Made by a program: the position numbers and the translations under genes
The notes under the pieces: model-generated
Told to the model about the DNA's origin: nothing
Database searches by the model: none
The model's input: only the letters and a program-made list of their open reading frames with translations
Part shown: positions 18,566-26,881 of the stretch, piece by piece
Numbering within the stretch: position 1 is the stretch's first letter
How the letters are laid out: the number at the start of each line of letters is the position of its first letter
Assembly: GCA_910579735.1 (NCBI GenBank)
Contig: CAJTUZ010000017.1
Span: 1-64,000, forward strand
DNA: 64,000 nt
Source of the DNA: an uncultured Lachnospiraceae bacterium
GTDB lineage: Bacteria > Bacillota > Clostridia > Lachnospirales > Lachnospiraceae
Direction: 5' to 3'

Positions 18566-19312
18566 ATGGAATTAAAATATTATTTACGTGGGCTGGGACT
18601 CGGTATTATCGTGACGGCAGTTATTATGGGATTTACGAACAAGAGCCGGACAATGACGGATGCGGAGATCATCTCAAGAGCAAAGCAGCTTGGTATGACG
18701 CAGGAGCGGACATTGACGGACACCGTGTCGGATGAAGGAGAAGCTTCCGATACAGAAAATGCAGGCGGAGACGGTTCCGACGCGGAAAACGCAGGTGAAG
18801 ATGGATCTGATGCAGAAAATGCGGACGAAGACAGTCCTGATGAGGAAAATGCGGACGCGGATGGCGTGGACATAGAAGCTGTCAATGCGGATAATACAGA
18901 TGCAGATCATGCAGACACGGGTTCTGACATAGGATATTCTGCAGCTGGAGATTCCGGCGGAAGTGATGCTGAAAACAGTGCAGCGAATGACCGGACGGAG
19001 ACCGGGAATGATGAGGGCATATCTGCCGCCGGCAGTACGGGAGATGCTGTCGGTGAAGAAACTCCCGGAAACGGCACAGCAGACAGAAGTGTGACATCCA
19101 ATGATCCTATGGTCATTACGATAGGGAGCGGAGACGGTTCTTATGCGGTCAGCAGGAAACTTGCGGATGTAGGAGCTGTTTCTTCCGCGGAAAGTTTTGA
19201 TACGTTTCTTTGCCAGAACGGCTATGATAAGAAGATCCGGACCGGAACCTATACGATCCCGGCGGATGCCAGTGAGGAACAAATGGCAAGGATCATTACC
19301 GGTGCAGAATAG
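18566..19312 (+). CDS. Membrane protein with acidic decapeptide repeats and MltG-like C-terminal segment
   Basis: 248 aa. A single N-terminal helix (about residues 8-22) anchors it. Residues 61-100 are four tandem ten-residue repeats of the type SDAENAGEDG, followed by more Asp/Asn/Ala/Gly-rich sequence to about residue 180. The last 65 residues (VITIGSGDGSYAVSRKLADV to the end) resemble the LysM-like part found in MltG/YceG proteins, but the catalytic transglycosylase domain is absent. Last gene before rpsB; 14 nt after the previous gene, so probably the end of the motility operon. Function unknown. Confidence 0.7.
   Translation: MELKYYLRGLGLGIIVTAVIMGFTNKSRTMTDAEIISRAKQLGMTQERTLTDTVSDEGEASDTENAGGDGSDAENAGEDGSDAENADEDSPDEENADADGVDIEAVNADNTDADHADTGSDIGYSAAGDSGGSDAENSAANDRTETGNDEGISAAGSTGDAVGEETPGNGTADRSVTSNDPMVITIGSGDGSYAVSRKLADVGAVSSAESFDTFLCQNGYDKKIRTGTYTIPADASEEQMARIITGAE
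18746..18865 (+). repeat. Four 30-bp tandem repeats (acidic decapeptide)
   Basis: Four successive 30-nt units encode SDTENAGGDG, SDAENAGEDG, SDAENADEDS and PDEENADADG. The units differ at many third positions, so the peptide pattern is kept while the DNA drifts. Sited in the extracytoplasmic part of the protein. Confidence 0.85.
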
Positions 19313-19315
19313 GAC

Positions 19316-19344
19316 TTGCACAGTTCTTTATTTTATGATATAGT
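19316..19344 (+). promoter_or_regulatory. Vegetative promoter of rpsB-tsf
   Basis: TTGCAC (19316-19321), a 17-bp spacer and TATAGT (19339-19344) form a good sigma-A promoter directly after the stop of the preceding gene. It gives a leader of about 145 nt before rpsB. Confidence 0.7.
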
Positions 19345-19350
19345 ATTTAA

Positions 19351-19495
19351 GCGTGTGCAGGAGACTTCACATGCCAAAATATAGAAAACACATATGTCCA
19401 TTGCCTGTCGGTGCTTCTAACGCTGGGGTAGGCAGGTGAGTCGGGGAGACCTGATAAGACATATGGAAGAAAACAACCAAACGGAGGTAAAAAAC
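19351..19495 (+). promoter_or_regulatory. rpsB leader region, possible structured RNA
   Basis: The 145-nt leader contains a stem TGCCT/AGGCA (about 19400-19432) enclosing a GC-rich stretch. Long rpsB leaders with S2 autoregulation are known in bacteria; whether this one is a regulator is inference from length and structure only. Confidence 0.35.
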
Positions 19496-20245
19496 ATGAG
19501 CGTTATTTCAATGAAACAGTTACTGGAAGCAGGTGTTCATTTCGGACATCAGACAAGAAGATGGAACCCTAAAATGGCTCCCTATATCTTCACGGAAAGA
19601 AACGGGATCCACATTATCGATCTGCAGAAATCCGTAGGAAAAGTTGACGAGGCTTATAAGGCGGTATTTGATGTTGCTTCTCAGGGCGGTACGATTCTTT
19701 TTGTAGGAACAAAGAAACAGGCGCAGGACGCTGTGAAAACAGAAGCAGAGCGCTGCGGTATGTATTATGTAAACGAGAGATGGCTGGGCGGTATGCTGAC
19801 CAACTTCAAGACGATCCAGTCCAGAATTGAGAGATTAAAAGCAATCGAAACGATGTCAGAGGACGGGACATTCGATGTACTTCCCAAGAAAGAAGTTATC
19901 AAATTGAAAAAAGAGTGGGAGAAGTTGGAGAAGAACCTCGGCGGCATCAAAGAAATGAAAAGAACTCCTGACTGTATCTTCGTAGTTGATCCCAAAAAGG
20001 AAAAGATCTGCGTTCAGGAAGCACATACACTGGGAATTACTTTGATCGGTATCGGAGATACAAACTGTGATCCGGAAGAACTTGATTATATTATTCCGGG
20101 TAATGATGATGCGATCAGAGCCGTAAAATTAATTGTTTCCAAGATGGCGGATGCCGTTATCGAAGCAAACCAGGGCGAAGAAGTATATGTGGAAGAAGCT
20201 GGCGAGTCTGTGGAAGAAACACAGGAAGCAGCAGAAGCAGAATAA
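19496..20245 (+). CDS. rpsB: 30S ribosomal protein S2
   Basis: 249 aa from the ATG at 19496, set by ACGGAGGT at 19481-19488 and by the family start MSVISMKQLLEAGVHFGHQ; an upstream in-frame GTG at 19436 would add 20 residues foreign to S2. Signature segments GHQTRRWNPKMAPYIF, LFVGTKKQAQ and RWLGGMLTNF are present. The C-terminal tail is acidic. S2 is needed for translation initiation on the small subunit. Followed by tsf, the standard pair. Confidence 0.97.
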   Translation: MSVISMKQLLEAGVHFGHQTRRWNPKMAPYIFTERNGIHIIDLQKSVGKVDEAYKAVFDVASQGGTILFVGTKKQAQDAVKTEAERCGMYYVNERWLGGMLTNFKTIQSRIERLKAIETMSEDGTFDVLPKKEVIKLKKEWEKLEKNLGGIKEMKRTPDCIFVVDPKKEKICVQEAHTLGITLIGIGDTNCDPEELDYIIPGNDDAIRAVKLIVSKMADAVIEANQGEEVYVEEAGESVEETQEAAEAE

Positions 20246-20272
20246 TGGAATGATACAGGAGGAAATACAACA

Positions 20273-21208
20273 ATGGCTATTACAGCAGCAATGGTAAAAG
20301 AATTAAGAGAACTGACCGGCGCAGGTATGATGGATTGTAAGAAAGCGCTCGGTGAAACAGATGGAGATATGGATGCGGCAGTAGAGTATCTGAGAAAGAA
20401 CGGACAGGCGAAAGCAGAGAAGAAAGCCGGCAGAATCGCAGCAGAAGGCCTTTGCCGTGTCGCAGTAAAAGACGACAGGACAGCGGCAGTTGTAGAAGTC
20501 AATTCCGAAACAGACTTCGTTGCAAAGAATGCTGATTTCCAGGCTTATGTAGAAGCGGTTGCCAATCAGGCAGTCAATTCCGATGCAGCTGATCTGAATG
20601 CTTTTCTTGCGGAGAACTGGCATCTTGATACGGCTAAGACCGTGAAGGACGCACTTGTGGATAAGATCGCAGTGATCGGTGAGAATCTGAGTATCAGGAG
20701 ATTTGCAAAAGTAGTTGCAGACGATGGCTGTGCAGTAACTTATGTGCACGGCGGCGGCAGAATCGGCGTTATTGTTGAGGCGGCTACAGATGTTGTAAAT
20801 GATGCGGTAAAAGAAGCGCTGACCAACATTGCCATGCAGGTTGCGGCTTTATCGCCGAAATATGTTTCTACGGAAGATGTATCCGAAGAATATAAGGAAC
20901 ATGAGAAGGAGATCATTGCGGAGCAGATCAAAAACGATCCGAAGATGGCAGGAAAACCTGATAAAGTGATCGAAGGCGCCGTAAACGGACGTTTGAATAA
21001 AGAGTTGAAAGAAGTATGTCTGTTAGAGCAGGTATATGTAAAAGCAGAGGATGGAAAACAGCCGGTAGCAAAATATATCGAGCAGGTTGCCAAAGAAAAC
21101 AATGCAAATCTTTCCATCAAATCTTTTGTTCGCTTTGAGACCGGCGAAGGTCTTGAGAAAAAAGAAGAGAACTTTGCCGAAGAAGTTGCAAAGCAGATGG
21201 GAATGTAG
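20273..21208 (+). CDS. tsf: Translation elongation factor Ts
   Basis: 311 aa. The N-terminal UBA-like domain carries VKELRELTGAGMMDCKKAL; the core has the signature EVNSETDFVAKN. EF-Ts exchanges GDP for GTP on EF-Tu. Located 27 nt after rpsB with AGGAGG before the ATG, and followed by a clear terminator. Confidence 0.97.
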   Translation: MAITAAMVKELRELTGAGMMDCKKALGETDGDMDAAVEYLRKNGQAKAEKKAGRIAAEGLCRVAVKDDRTAAVVEVNSETDFVAKNADFQAYVEAVANQAVNSDAADLNAFLAENWHLDTAKTVKDALVDKIAVIGENLSIRRFAKVVADDGCAVTYVHGGGRIGVIVEAATDVVNDAVKEALTNIAMQVAALSPKYVSTEDVSEEYKEHEKEIIAEQIKNDPKMAGKPDKVIEGAVNGRLNKELKEVCLLEQVYVKAEDGKQPVAKYIEQVAKENNANLSIKSFVRFETGEGLEKKEENFAEEVAKQMGM

Positions 21209-21243
21209 AGAACCATTCAGCAGACAGAAGACGCAATACAGCA

Positions 21244-21277
21244 GGCTATCCCCTATCGCAATAGGAGATAGCCGTTT
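21244..21277 (+). terminator. Terminator after tsf
   Basis: GGCTATC-C-CCTAT, loop CGCA, ATAGG-A-GATAGCC (21244-21273), a 12-bp stem with one mismatch, followed by GTTTT. Confidence 0.75.
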
Positions 21278-21345
21278 TACTATCAAAACAGGTCTGCCGC
21301 GGCAGTGTTAAAACATAAAAATATTAAAAAAAGGAGAGAAAACGA

Positions 21346-22602
21346 ATGTATCATTGTAACGTCTGTTTCTATTTATCAGGATGTCAGAGTAAAATGGTGG
21401 AAATCATAAAACATATGGCTCCGCTTGCGAATTTCTCACATGAGTTCGTGGAAAGTCCGGATTTTGATCAAACATATATCGCTAAGGCGGATGTGATCAT
21501 ACTGGATGTGCAGGAAGCGGATGCAAAACAGATGGTAAATGATTTTCTTCTGTATCGGAAAAAGGACGCGCAGCTTATTTTGATAGCCGGCAAAGAACAG
21601 ATCACATTTTTGGATGAGAGTCTTTCGGCGTTAAAAGATATCTGGCCGCCGGAAATGTCCGAACAGGAGATTGGATTCCGTTTTTTACGCTGGCAGCAAA
21701 ACAATAAGATGGAAAAAGATTTCTGGCTGACGAACAATTATTTTGAGTCTACGATCAACAGTATTCCGCATCTTGTCTGGTACAAAGATAAGGACGGCGT
21801 TCATAAGAAAGTCAATGAAAGTTTCTGCAATGCAGTAGGAAAATCGATGGAGCAGATCGAGGGACGCGGCCATTTCTATATTTGGGACATTGAACCGGAT
21901 GAATATGCAAAGGGCGAGTTTATCTGCATGGAGTCGGAATATGAGGTCATGGAGAAAGGGGAGACCTGTGTCTTTGATGAGACCGTGAAGATCGGAGACA
22001 GCATGAGGGAACTGAAAACCTATAAGTCGCCGCTGTTTGATCTGGATGGCAGCGTTATGGGGACGCTCGGCGTTGCGGATGATGTGACGCAGGAACGTAT
22101 TTATGAGCGTATGATCATCACGAATGCCAATACGGACTTCCTGACGGGACTCTTTAACAGAAGATATCTGTACCGGTATATAGAAGAGGGGGAGGGAATG
22201 CCCTTTGCCATGTATTATATCGATCTGGATAATTTCAAATCACTCAATGATAAATTCGGACATCATGAGGGAGACAGAGCGTTGACTACAACTGCCAATA
22301 CACTGAAAGAGTCTATGCCGGATGCCGTGATAGCAAGAGTCGGCGGCGACGAATTTCTGATCGTGGAGCTTGGCGAATACGAACCGGAGGAAATTGAACA
22401 GCGCAGAAAATGGCTGGAAGGAAAGCTTGAACAAGTCTACGAACAGGATGAAATGCTGCGGACCATTTCGGCGAGTATCGGAAGCGTATATGCCGAAGCG
22501 GGCAACACGGCGTTTGATACACTGCTTGGAGAAGCCGATTCGTTTATGTATCGGGAGAAGAAGCGTAAAAAGCAAAGAAAAATGACTGAAGAGAAAGCAT
22601 AA
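21346..22602 (+). CDS. Diguanylate cyclase with receiver-like and PAS domains
   Basis: 418 aa. Residues 1-115 look like a degenerate receiver-type fold (strands around DVIILDVQEA and QLILIAG) without a convincing phospho-site; a PAS domain follows (STINSIPHLVWYKDKDGVH, then GTLGVADDVTQ); the C-terminal GGDEF domain has NTDFLTGLFNRRYL and an intact GGDEF at residues 333-337. No RxxD inhibitory site is seen just before the active site. Expected to make c-di-GMP, possibly read by the PilZ protein at 8.3 kb. AAAGGAGAG precedes the start. Confidence 0.9.
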   Translation: MYHCNVCFYLSGCQSKMVEIIKHMAPLANFSHEFVESPDFDQTYIAKADVIILDVQEADAKQMVNDFLLYRKKDAQLILIAGKEQITFLDESLSALKDIWPPEMSEQEIGFRFLRWQQNNKMEKDFWLTNNYFESTINSIPHLVWYKDKDGVHKKVNESFCNAVGKSMEQIEGRGHFYIWDIEPDEYAKGEFICMESEYEVMEKGETCVFDETVKIGDSMRELKTYKSPLFDLDGSVMGTLGVADDVTQERIYERMIITNANTDFLTGLFNRRYLYRYIEEGEGMPFAMYYIDLDNFKSLNDKFGHHEGDRALTTTANTLKESMPDAVIARVGGDEFLIVELGEYEPEEIEQRRKWLEGKLEQVYEQDEMLRTISASIGSVYAEAGNTAFDTLLGEADSFMYREKKRKKQRKMTEEKA

Positions 22603-22606
22603 ATCG

Positions 22607-22614
22607 TCCGATAT
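22607..22614 (+). promoter_or_regulatory. Possible sigma-28 (FliA) promoter, -10 element
   Basis: TCCGATAT differs from the sigma-D/FliA -10 consensus GCCGATAT at one base, and TGAA lies 16 bases upstream where TAAA is expected. It lies in the 81-nt gap before the gene at 22684. Since fliA is in this window the idea is plausible, but the -35 match is weak. Confidence 0.3.
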
Positions 22615-22683
22615 ATTCCATAGGATATTACAGATCCGCCATAGAAGAAATGGATTTCGCATAAGGTCAAAGGAGGACGAAAA

Positions 22684-23370
22684 ATGAGTAAGATTGCAGG
22701 ATATGGCGTTCATCAGAGCGGCTATTACAACAACACGGTAAAGGATAAACAGACGAAGGAGACTAAGAAAACCGATAAGAATGACAAAAAAGAGCCGGTC
22801 AAGCTCAGCGCACGCGCCAAGAAAATGCTGGAAGAACTGAAGAAAACGTATCGGAACATGGATTTTATGGTTGCCGATTATGAGAGTGAAGAAGAAGCTG
22901 CTTCTTATCTGTCGAGAGGAACGAAGGAGTACAGTGTGCTGATCGATCCGGAGACGTTGGAAGAAATGGCGTCTGACGAAGAAGCAAAAGCAAAATATAC
23001 CGGCATATTAGAGGATGCGGTAGGACAATTGAAGGATATGGAGAAGCAGTTGGGTGATAAGAAAGAGGATGTGAAACACCTTGGCATCTCTATTGATAAA
23101 GAAGGAAAAGTCTCTTATTTTGCCGAGTTGGAGAAGGCCGGAGAGAGACAGAAGGAATTCATAGAAAGAACAAGAGAGAGCAAAAAAGAAGAAAGAGCGG
23201 CGCAGGCAAAGAAATCAGAGGGAAAAGTCTCGTCAGGAAGAACAAAGACGGCGAGAGTGGAGGCTGATTCTGTAGATGAGCTGCTTGAAAAGATCAATGC
23301 GCTTGACTGGGATCAGATCAAAGCTGAGGACAAACAGACGACAGGCGGCCGTTTTGATTTCAGTGTATAG
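22684..23370 (+). CDS. Conserved soluble protein of unknown function (DUF6033-like)
   Basis: 228 aa, no signal peptide or membrane segment. It begins MSKIAGYGVHQSGYY, then a Lys/Thr-rich linker, then a conserved-looking core (LSARAKKMLEELKKTYRNMD, SRGTKEYSVLIDPETLEEMA) and a coiled-coil, Lys/Glu-rich second half. The core resembles the DUF6033 family of Clostridia, for which no function is known. CAAAGGAGGA before the ATG is a strong ribosome binding site. A weak candidate FliA promoter upstream hints at a link with motility. Confidence 0.7.
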   Translation: MSKIAGYGVHQSGYYNNTVKDKQTKETKKTDKNDKKEPVKLSARAKKMLEELKKTYRNMDFMVADYESEEEAASYLSRGTKEYSVLIDPETLEEMASDEEAKAKYTGILEDAVGQLKDMEKQLGDKKEDVKHLGISIDKEGKVSYFAELEKAGERQKEFIERTRESKKEERAAQAKKSEGKVSSGRTKTARVEADSVDELLEKINALDWDQIKAEDKQTTGGRFDFSV

Positions 23371-23378
23371 GAGTATAT

Positions 23379-24992
23379 ATGGAAACAGTAGAAAAAGATA
23401 CGCTTCCCGTAAAAAGGGGAATCTTGAAGAACAAATACTATTTGTACCTGACGGAATTTTTCGCAGGGATGTCCGTAATGGCGGTAGAACTTGGCGCAAG
23501 CAGGTTGCTTGCGCCATATTTCAGTTCCTCGCAGATCGTATGGACAATCATTATCGGAACGATCATGATTGCCATGGCGCTTGGAAATATATGGGGCGGC
23601 CGGAGCGCCGATCAGAATCCCAACCCGGACAGGCTGTATATCCATATGATCGTTGCGGCTGTGTGGATCGCGGCAATCCCGGTTCTGGGAAAATATATCA
23701 TTGTCGGCATATCGGCGCTGCTTGTTTTTACGATCAGCAATAATTTCCTGATCTGTGCGGCGTTTCTGGCCTGCATGGTCATTTTCGTATTTCCGCTCTT
23801 TTTACTGGGGACGGTAACGCCGTCCTTGGTAAAATATACGGTGGACAGTCTTGACGACAGCGGAAAAACGGTAGGATCGCTTGGCGCTTTCAATACCATC
23901 GGAAGTATTATCGGTACTTTTGTACCGACTTTTGTGACGATTCCGGCAGTGGGGACTTCCATTACATTCCTGATATTTGCAGGCATTCTGCTCTTACTGG
24001 CGCTCATCTATTTTATCAGCGTCAAAACGAGAAGGAAAAACTGCATAGCGGGCGTTATTTTATTTGCTGTCTGTGCGTTTGCGGGTACTTCGGGCAGTTT
24101 TGCCTTTTGGGAAAAGGATCTCTTGTACGAGGGAGAGTCTATCTATAATTATCTGCAGGTAAAAGAAACAGATGACAGTGTGATCCTGTCTACCAATGTT
24201 TTGTTCGGCGTACAGTCGATCATGAAAAAGGACGGCGGCGTTACGGGAATGTATTATGATTATGCCATGGCGGCTCCTGTTATGGCGGGCCGTACAGACG
24301 GCGATATTCTGATCCTCGGAATGGGGACCGGAACGTATGCGAAACAGTGTCAGCATTATTATGGAACAACGTCTATAGAGGGCGTGGAGATCGATCAGAA
24401 GATCACGGATCTGGCAGGCGCCTATTTTGAACTGCCGGATTCGGTAAATGTTACGACATATGATGGAAGAAGTTATCTGGAAGCGGTTTCCGATACGTAT
24501 GACGTGATCATGGTAGATGCGTATCAGGATATCACGATCCCTTTCCAGATGTCATCCGCAGAGTTTTTTACGCTGGTAAAAGAGCATTTGAAAGAAGACG
24601 GCGTGATGGTCGTGAATATGAATATGCATTCGGAGAAAGAGGGCAATATTAACGCATATCTTTCGGATACAATTGCTTCTGTTTTCGATTATGTATATAC
24701 GGTAGATGTATGGGGATCGACCAACAGGGAATTGTTTGCGACGCAGAATCCCGACGCGCTTTCGGTTTTTGAAGCAGGCAGAGTGCTGATAGAAGACCCG
24801 GAACTGCAGATGATGTTAACGAGGGTGTCGGAGGACATTGCGCCGTATGAAAAGGGAAACTATCTGCTGACGGATGATAAAGCGCCGGTGGAACTGCTGG
24901 GAATGCAGGTAATCGACGATCTGATCCGCATGGAACTCGTTTATTATAAGGATTTGTTTAAACGCGAAGGGATTGAAGGACTTTTGCAATAA
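23379..24992 (+). CDS. Membrane-anchored spermidine synthase-like protein
   Basis: 537 aa. The first part (about residues 18-230) has seven or so membrane helices; the second part has a Rossmann methyltransferase-like fold of the spermidine synthase family: LILGMGTGTYAKQ near residue 312, EGVEIDQKITDLA and DVIMVDAYQD near 376. Such fusions are widespread; whether they make polyamines is unproven, because several residues of true spermidine synthase differ. It starts 8 nt after the preceding gene. Confidence 0.8.
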   Translation: METVEKDTLPVKRGILKNKYYLYLTEFFAGMSVMAVELGASRLLAPYFSSSQIVWTIIIGTIMIAMALGNIWGGRSADQNPNPDRLYIHMIVAAVWIAAIPVLGKYIIVGISALLVFTISNNFLICAAFLACMVIFVFPLFLLGTVTPSLVKYTVDSLDDSGKTVGSLGAFNTIGSIIGTFVPTFVTIPAVGTSITFLIFAGILLLLALIYFISVKTRRKNCIAGVILFAVCAFAGTSGSFAFWEKDLLYEGESIYNYLQVKETDDSVILSTNVLFGVQSIMKKDGGVTGMYYDYAMAAPVMAGRTDGDILILGMGTGTYAKQCQHYYGTTSIEGVEIDQKITDLAGAYFELPDSVNVTTYDGRSYLEAVSDTYDVIMVDAYQDITIPFQMSSAEFFTLVKEHLKEDGVMVVNMNMHSEKEGNINAYLSDTIASVFDYVYTVDVWGSTNRELFATQNPDALSVFEAGRVLIEDPELQMMLTRVSEDIAPYEKGNYLLTDDKAPVELLGMQVIDDLIRMELVYYKDLFKREGIEGLLQ

Positions 24993-25020
24993 CCGTCCTG
25001 TACGGACAAAGCGGTTTTCG
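24991..25020 (+). terminator. Weak terminator-like hairpin
   Basis: AACCG (24991-24995) pairs with CGGTT (25012-25016), enclosing an inner TCC/GGA hairpin, and is followed by a short T run. It overlaps the stop codon of the preceding gene. Confidence 0.45.
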
Positions 25021-25115
25021 TATAGATATTTTTTTTTCGGGGATATTAGAAACAAGAAGAATCGACAGATGATCATTCTTTTTACGATACTATTTACCGG
25101 AAAGGAAGCGGAAAC

Positions 25116-25718
25116 ATGGAATTTAGAAACAGTGAGACCAAGGATAATCTGATGAGGGCTTTTGCCGGAGAGAGTCAGGCAAGGAACCGCTACACGATTG
25201 CCGCAGGACAGGCAAGGAACGAAAAACTCTATGTTGTGGAAGCAGTATTTCGTTTTACTGCGGAGCAGGAGAAAGAACATGCGGAAGTTTTTTACAATTA
25301 TCTGAATGAACTGGCAGGAGAGAACATTGCAATCGACGGCGCTTATCCTGTAGATATTGCAAAAGACGTAGCAGCGCTTCTTCGTATGGCGCAGCATAAC
25401 GAGTATGAGGAACATGACGACGTGTATCAGAATTTTGCAAAGAAGGCGAAAGAGGAAGGGTTTGATGCAATAGCCGATACGTTTACCCAGATCGCGGAGA
25501 TTGAGAAGATACATGGCAACAGGTTCGGACAGTTTGCCAAGTGGCTGGAGGATGGGCAGCTTTTTGTATCGGATGTGGAAACGGCATGGATGTGTCTGGA
25601 ATGCGGGCATATCTATCACGGAACGAAAGTGCCGCCCGCATGTCCGGTCTGTCATAATGACAGGGGTTATTTTATACGTCTGGAACTGGCGCCTTATACG
25701 GGAAAGTGCTGTATGTAG
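25116..25718 (+). CDS. Rubrerythrin
   Basis: 200 aa. A ferritin-like four-helix diiron domain (SETKDNLMRAFAGESQARNRY; AEQEKEHAEVF; FTQIAEIEKIHG) is followed by a rubredoxin-like Cys4 iron site (CLECG and CPVC). Rubrerythrin reduces hydrogen peroxide in anaerobes, which fits a strict anaerobe. GGAAAGGAAG precedes the ATG. It has its own terminator and appears to be monocistronic. Confidence 0.94.
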   Translation: MEFRNSETKDNLMRAFAGESQARNRYTIAAGQARNEKLYVVEAVFRFTAEQEKEHAEVFYNYLNELAGENIAIDGAYPVDIAKDVAALLRMAQHNEYEEHDDVYQNFAKKAKEEGFDAIADTFTQIAEIEKIHGNRFGQFAKWLEDGQLFVSDVETAWMCLECGHIYHGTKVPPACPVCHNDRGYFIRLELAPYTGKCCM

Positions 25719-25722
25719 CGGT

Positions 25723-25758
25723 AAACGGAACTGTCTGGAATGGTAGTTCCGTTTTTTC
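25723..25758 (+). terminator. Terminator after rubrerythrin gene
   Basis: AAACGGAACT (25723-25732) pairs perfectly with AGTTCCGTTT (25745-25754), 12-nt loop, and runs into TTTTTT. Confidence 0.85.
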
Positions 25759-25854
25759 TTAATGTTTTTCAGAATGTTTTTTGCAAAATTACTTTTCGTA
25801 ATTCATAAGATGTGTTATGATAGATAAAGAATGTTGAAAAATATTGAGGAGTCG

Positions 25855-26880
25855 ATGAAGATGGCCGATACAGAGGCAGAAGAGCGGCTGAAACGGAAAA
25901 AAAGGGTCCGTTTATTGAAAAAGTTAATCATCTTCATCCTCGTTATGGCAATACTGATTCCCACAGTATTATGCATTATTTTAGGAACGCAGCTTCATAT
26001 CGTGCGTAGACAGCTGAGGGAATTACAGGCACAGGCAATCGAAACGGCTGTTATTGACAGTACGGAAGTTCCACAGGAGCCGCAGGAAGGGATCGAAGAG
26101 CCGGCGGAGGGAACGGGTGCCGAAGCTGAACAGGACACAGAAAGGTACACATCAGATGGCGTTTCCGTCTCAAAGCGTGACAGTGCAGGAGGGCGGGCAG
26201 ATGAAGAAGAACAGGATATATTTCCGGAAGAGGAAAATGTTCGTAAGGTATATCTGACTTTTGACGATGGGCCAAGCAGCAATACCGATCGGATTTTGGA
26301 TATTCTTGCAGAGTATGATGTAAAAGCGACTTTTTTCGTAGTAGGGAAAGAAGAGGAAGAATATCAGGCGTTATATAAAAGAATCGTAGAAGAAGGACAT
26401 ACTCTGGCAATGCATTCATACAGTCATAAATATGATGAGATATATCAGTCTGTGGACAGCTATGCGCAGGATTTGAGGAAACTACAGGAGTTTTTGTACG
26501 ATACGACGGGCGTATGGTGCAGATTCTGCAGGTTTCCGGGAGGAAGCAGCAATACGGTCAGTATGGTAGACATGTATGATCTGATTGATTATCTGGATGA
26601 ACAGGATATTACCTATTTTGACTGGAATGTTTCATCCGGAGACGCTTCTAACAGCTATATCAGCCCGGAGATGATTTTACGGAATTGTATGGCGACCCTG
26701 CCGCAATATCAGGAAAGTATTATTTTGATGCATGATGCATCAAATAAAAATACTACGGTACAGGCTCTGCCGGACCTGATCGAACAGATCCAGGCAATGG
26801 ATGATACCGTGATCGTTCCGCTTACAGAAGATACGGAACCGATACAACATATCAGTAATGAAAGAAATGGAGGATTATAG
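25855..26880 (+). CDS. Polysaccharide deacetylase, membrane-anchored
   Basis: 341 aa from the ATG at 25855 (GAGGAG at 25845-25850); in-frame ATGs at 25831 and 25861 are alternatives. A basic N-terminus and one membrane helix (around LIIFILVMAILIPTVLCIIL) are followed by an acidic linker and a NodB/CE4 domain: TFDDGPSSNTDRIL (catalytic Asp pair), HSYSHKYDE (metal-binding His), CRFPGGSSN and ILMHDASNK. CE4 enzymes remove acetyl groups from peptidoglycan or other glycans outside the cell. The gene for a bactofilin starts one base after its stop. Confidence 0.9.
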   Translation: MKMADTEAEERLKRKKRVRLLKKLIIFILVMAILIPTVLCIILGTQLHIVRRQLRELQAQAIETAVIDSTEVPQEPQEGIEEPAEGTGAEAEQDTERYTSDGVSVSKRDSAGGRADEEEQDIFPEEENVRKVYLTFDDGPSSNTDRILDILAEYDVKATFFVVGKEEEEYQALYKRIVEEGHTLAMHSYSHKYDEIYQSVDSYAQDLRKLQEFLYDTTGVWCRFCRFPGGSSNTVSMVDMYDLIDYLDEQDITYFDWNVSSGDASNSYISPEMILRNCMATLPQYQESIILMHDASNKNTTVQALPDLIEQIQAMDDTVIVPLTEDTEPIQHISNERNGGL

Positions 26881-26881
26881 A

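Noticed and set aside
21244..21273. The hairpin after tsf as a regulatory or mobile palindrome
   Set aside because: Short stem with T run directly after the operon end; an ordinary terminator explains it.
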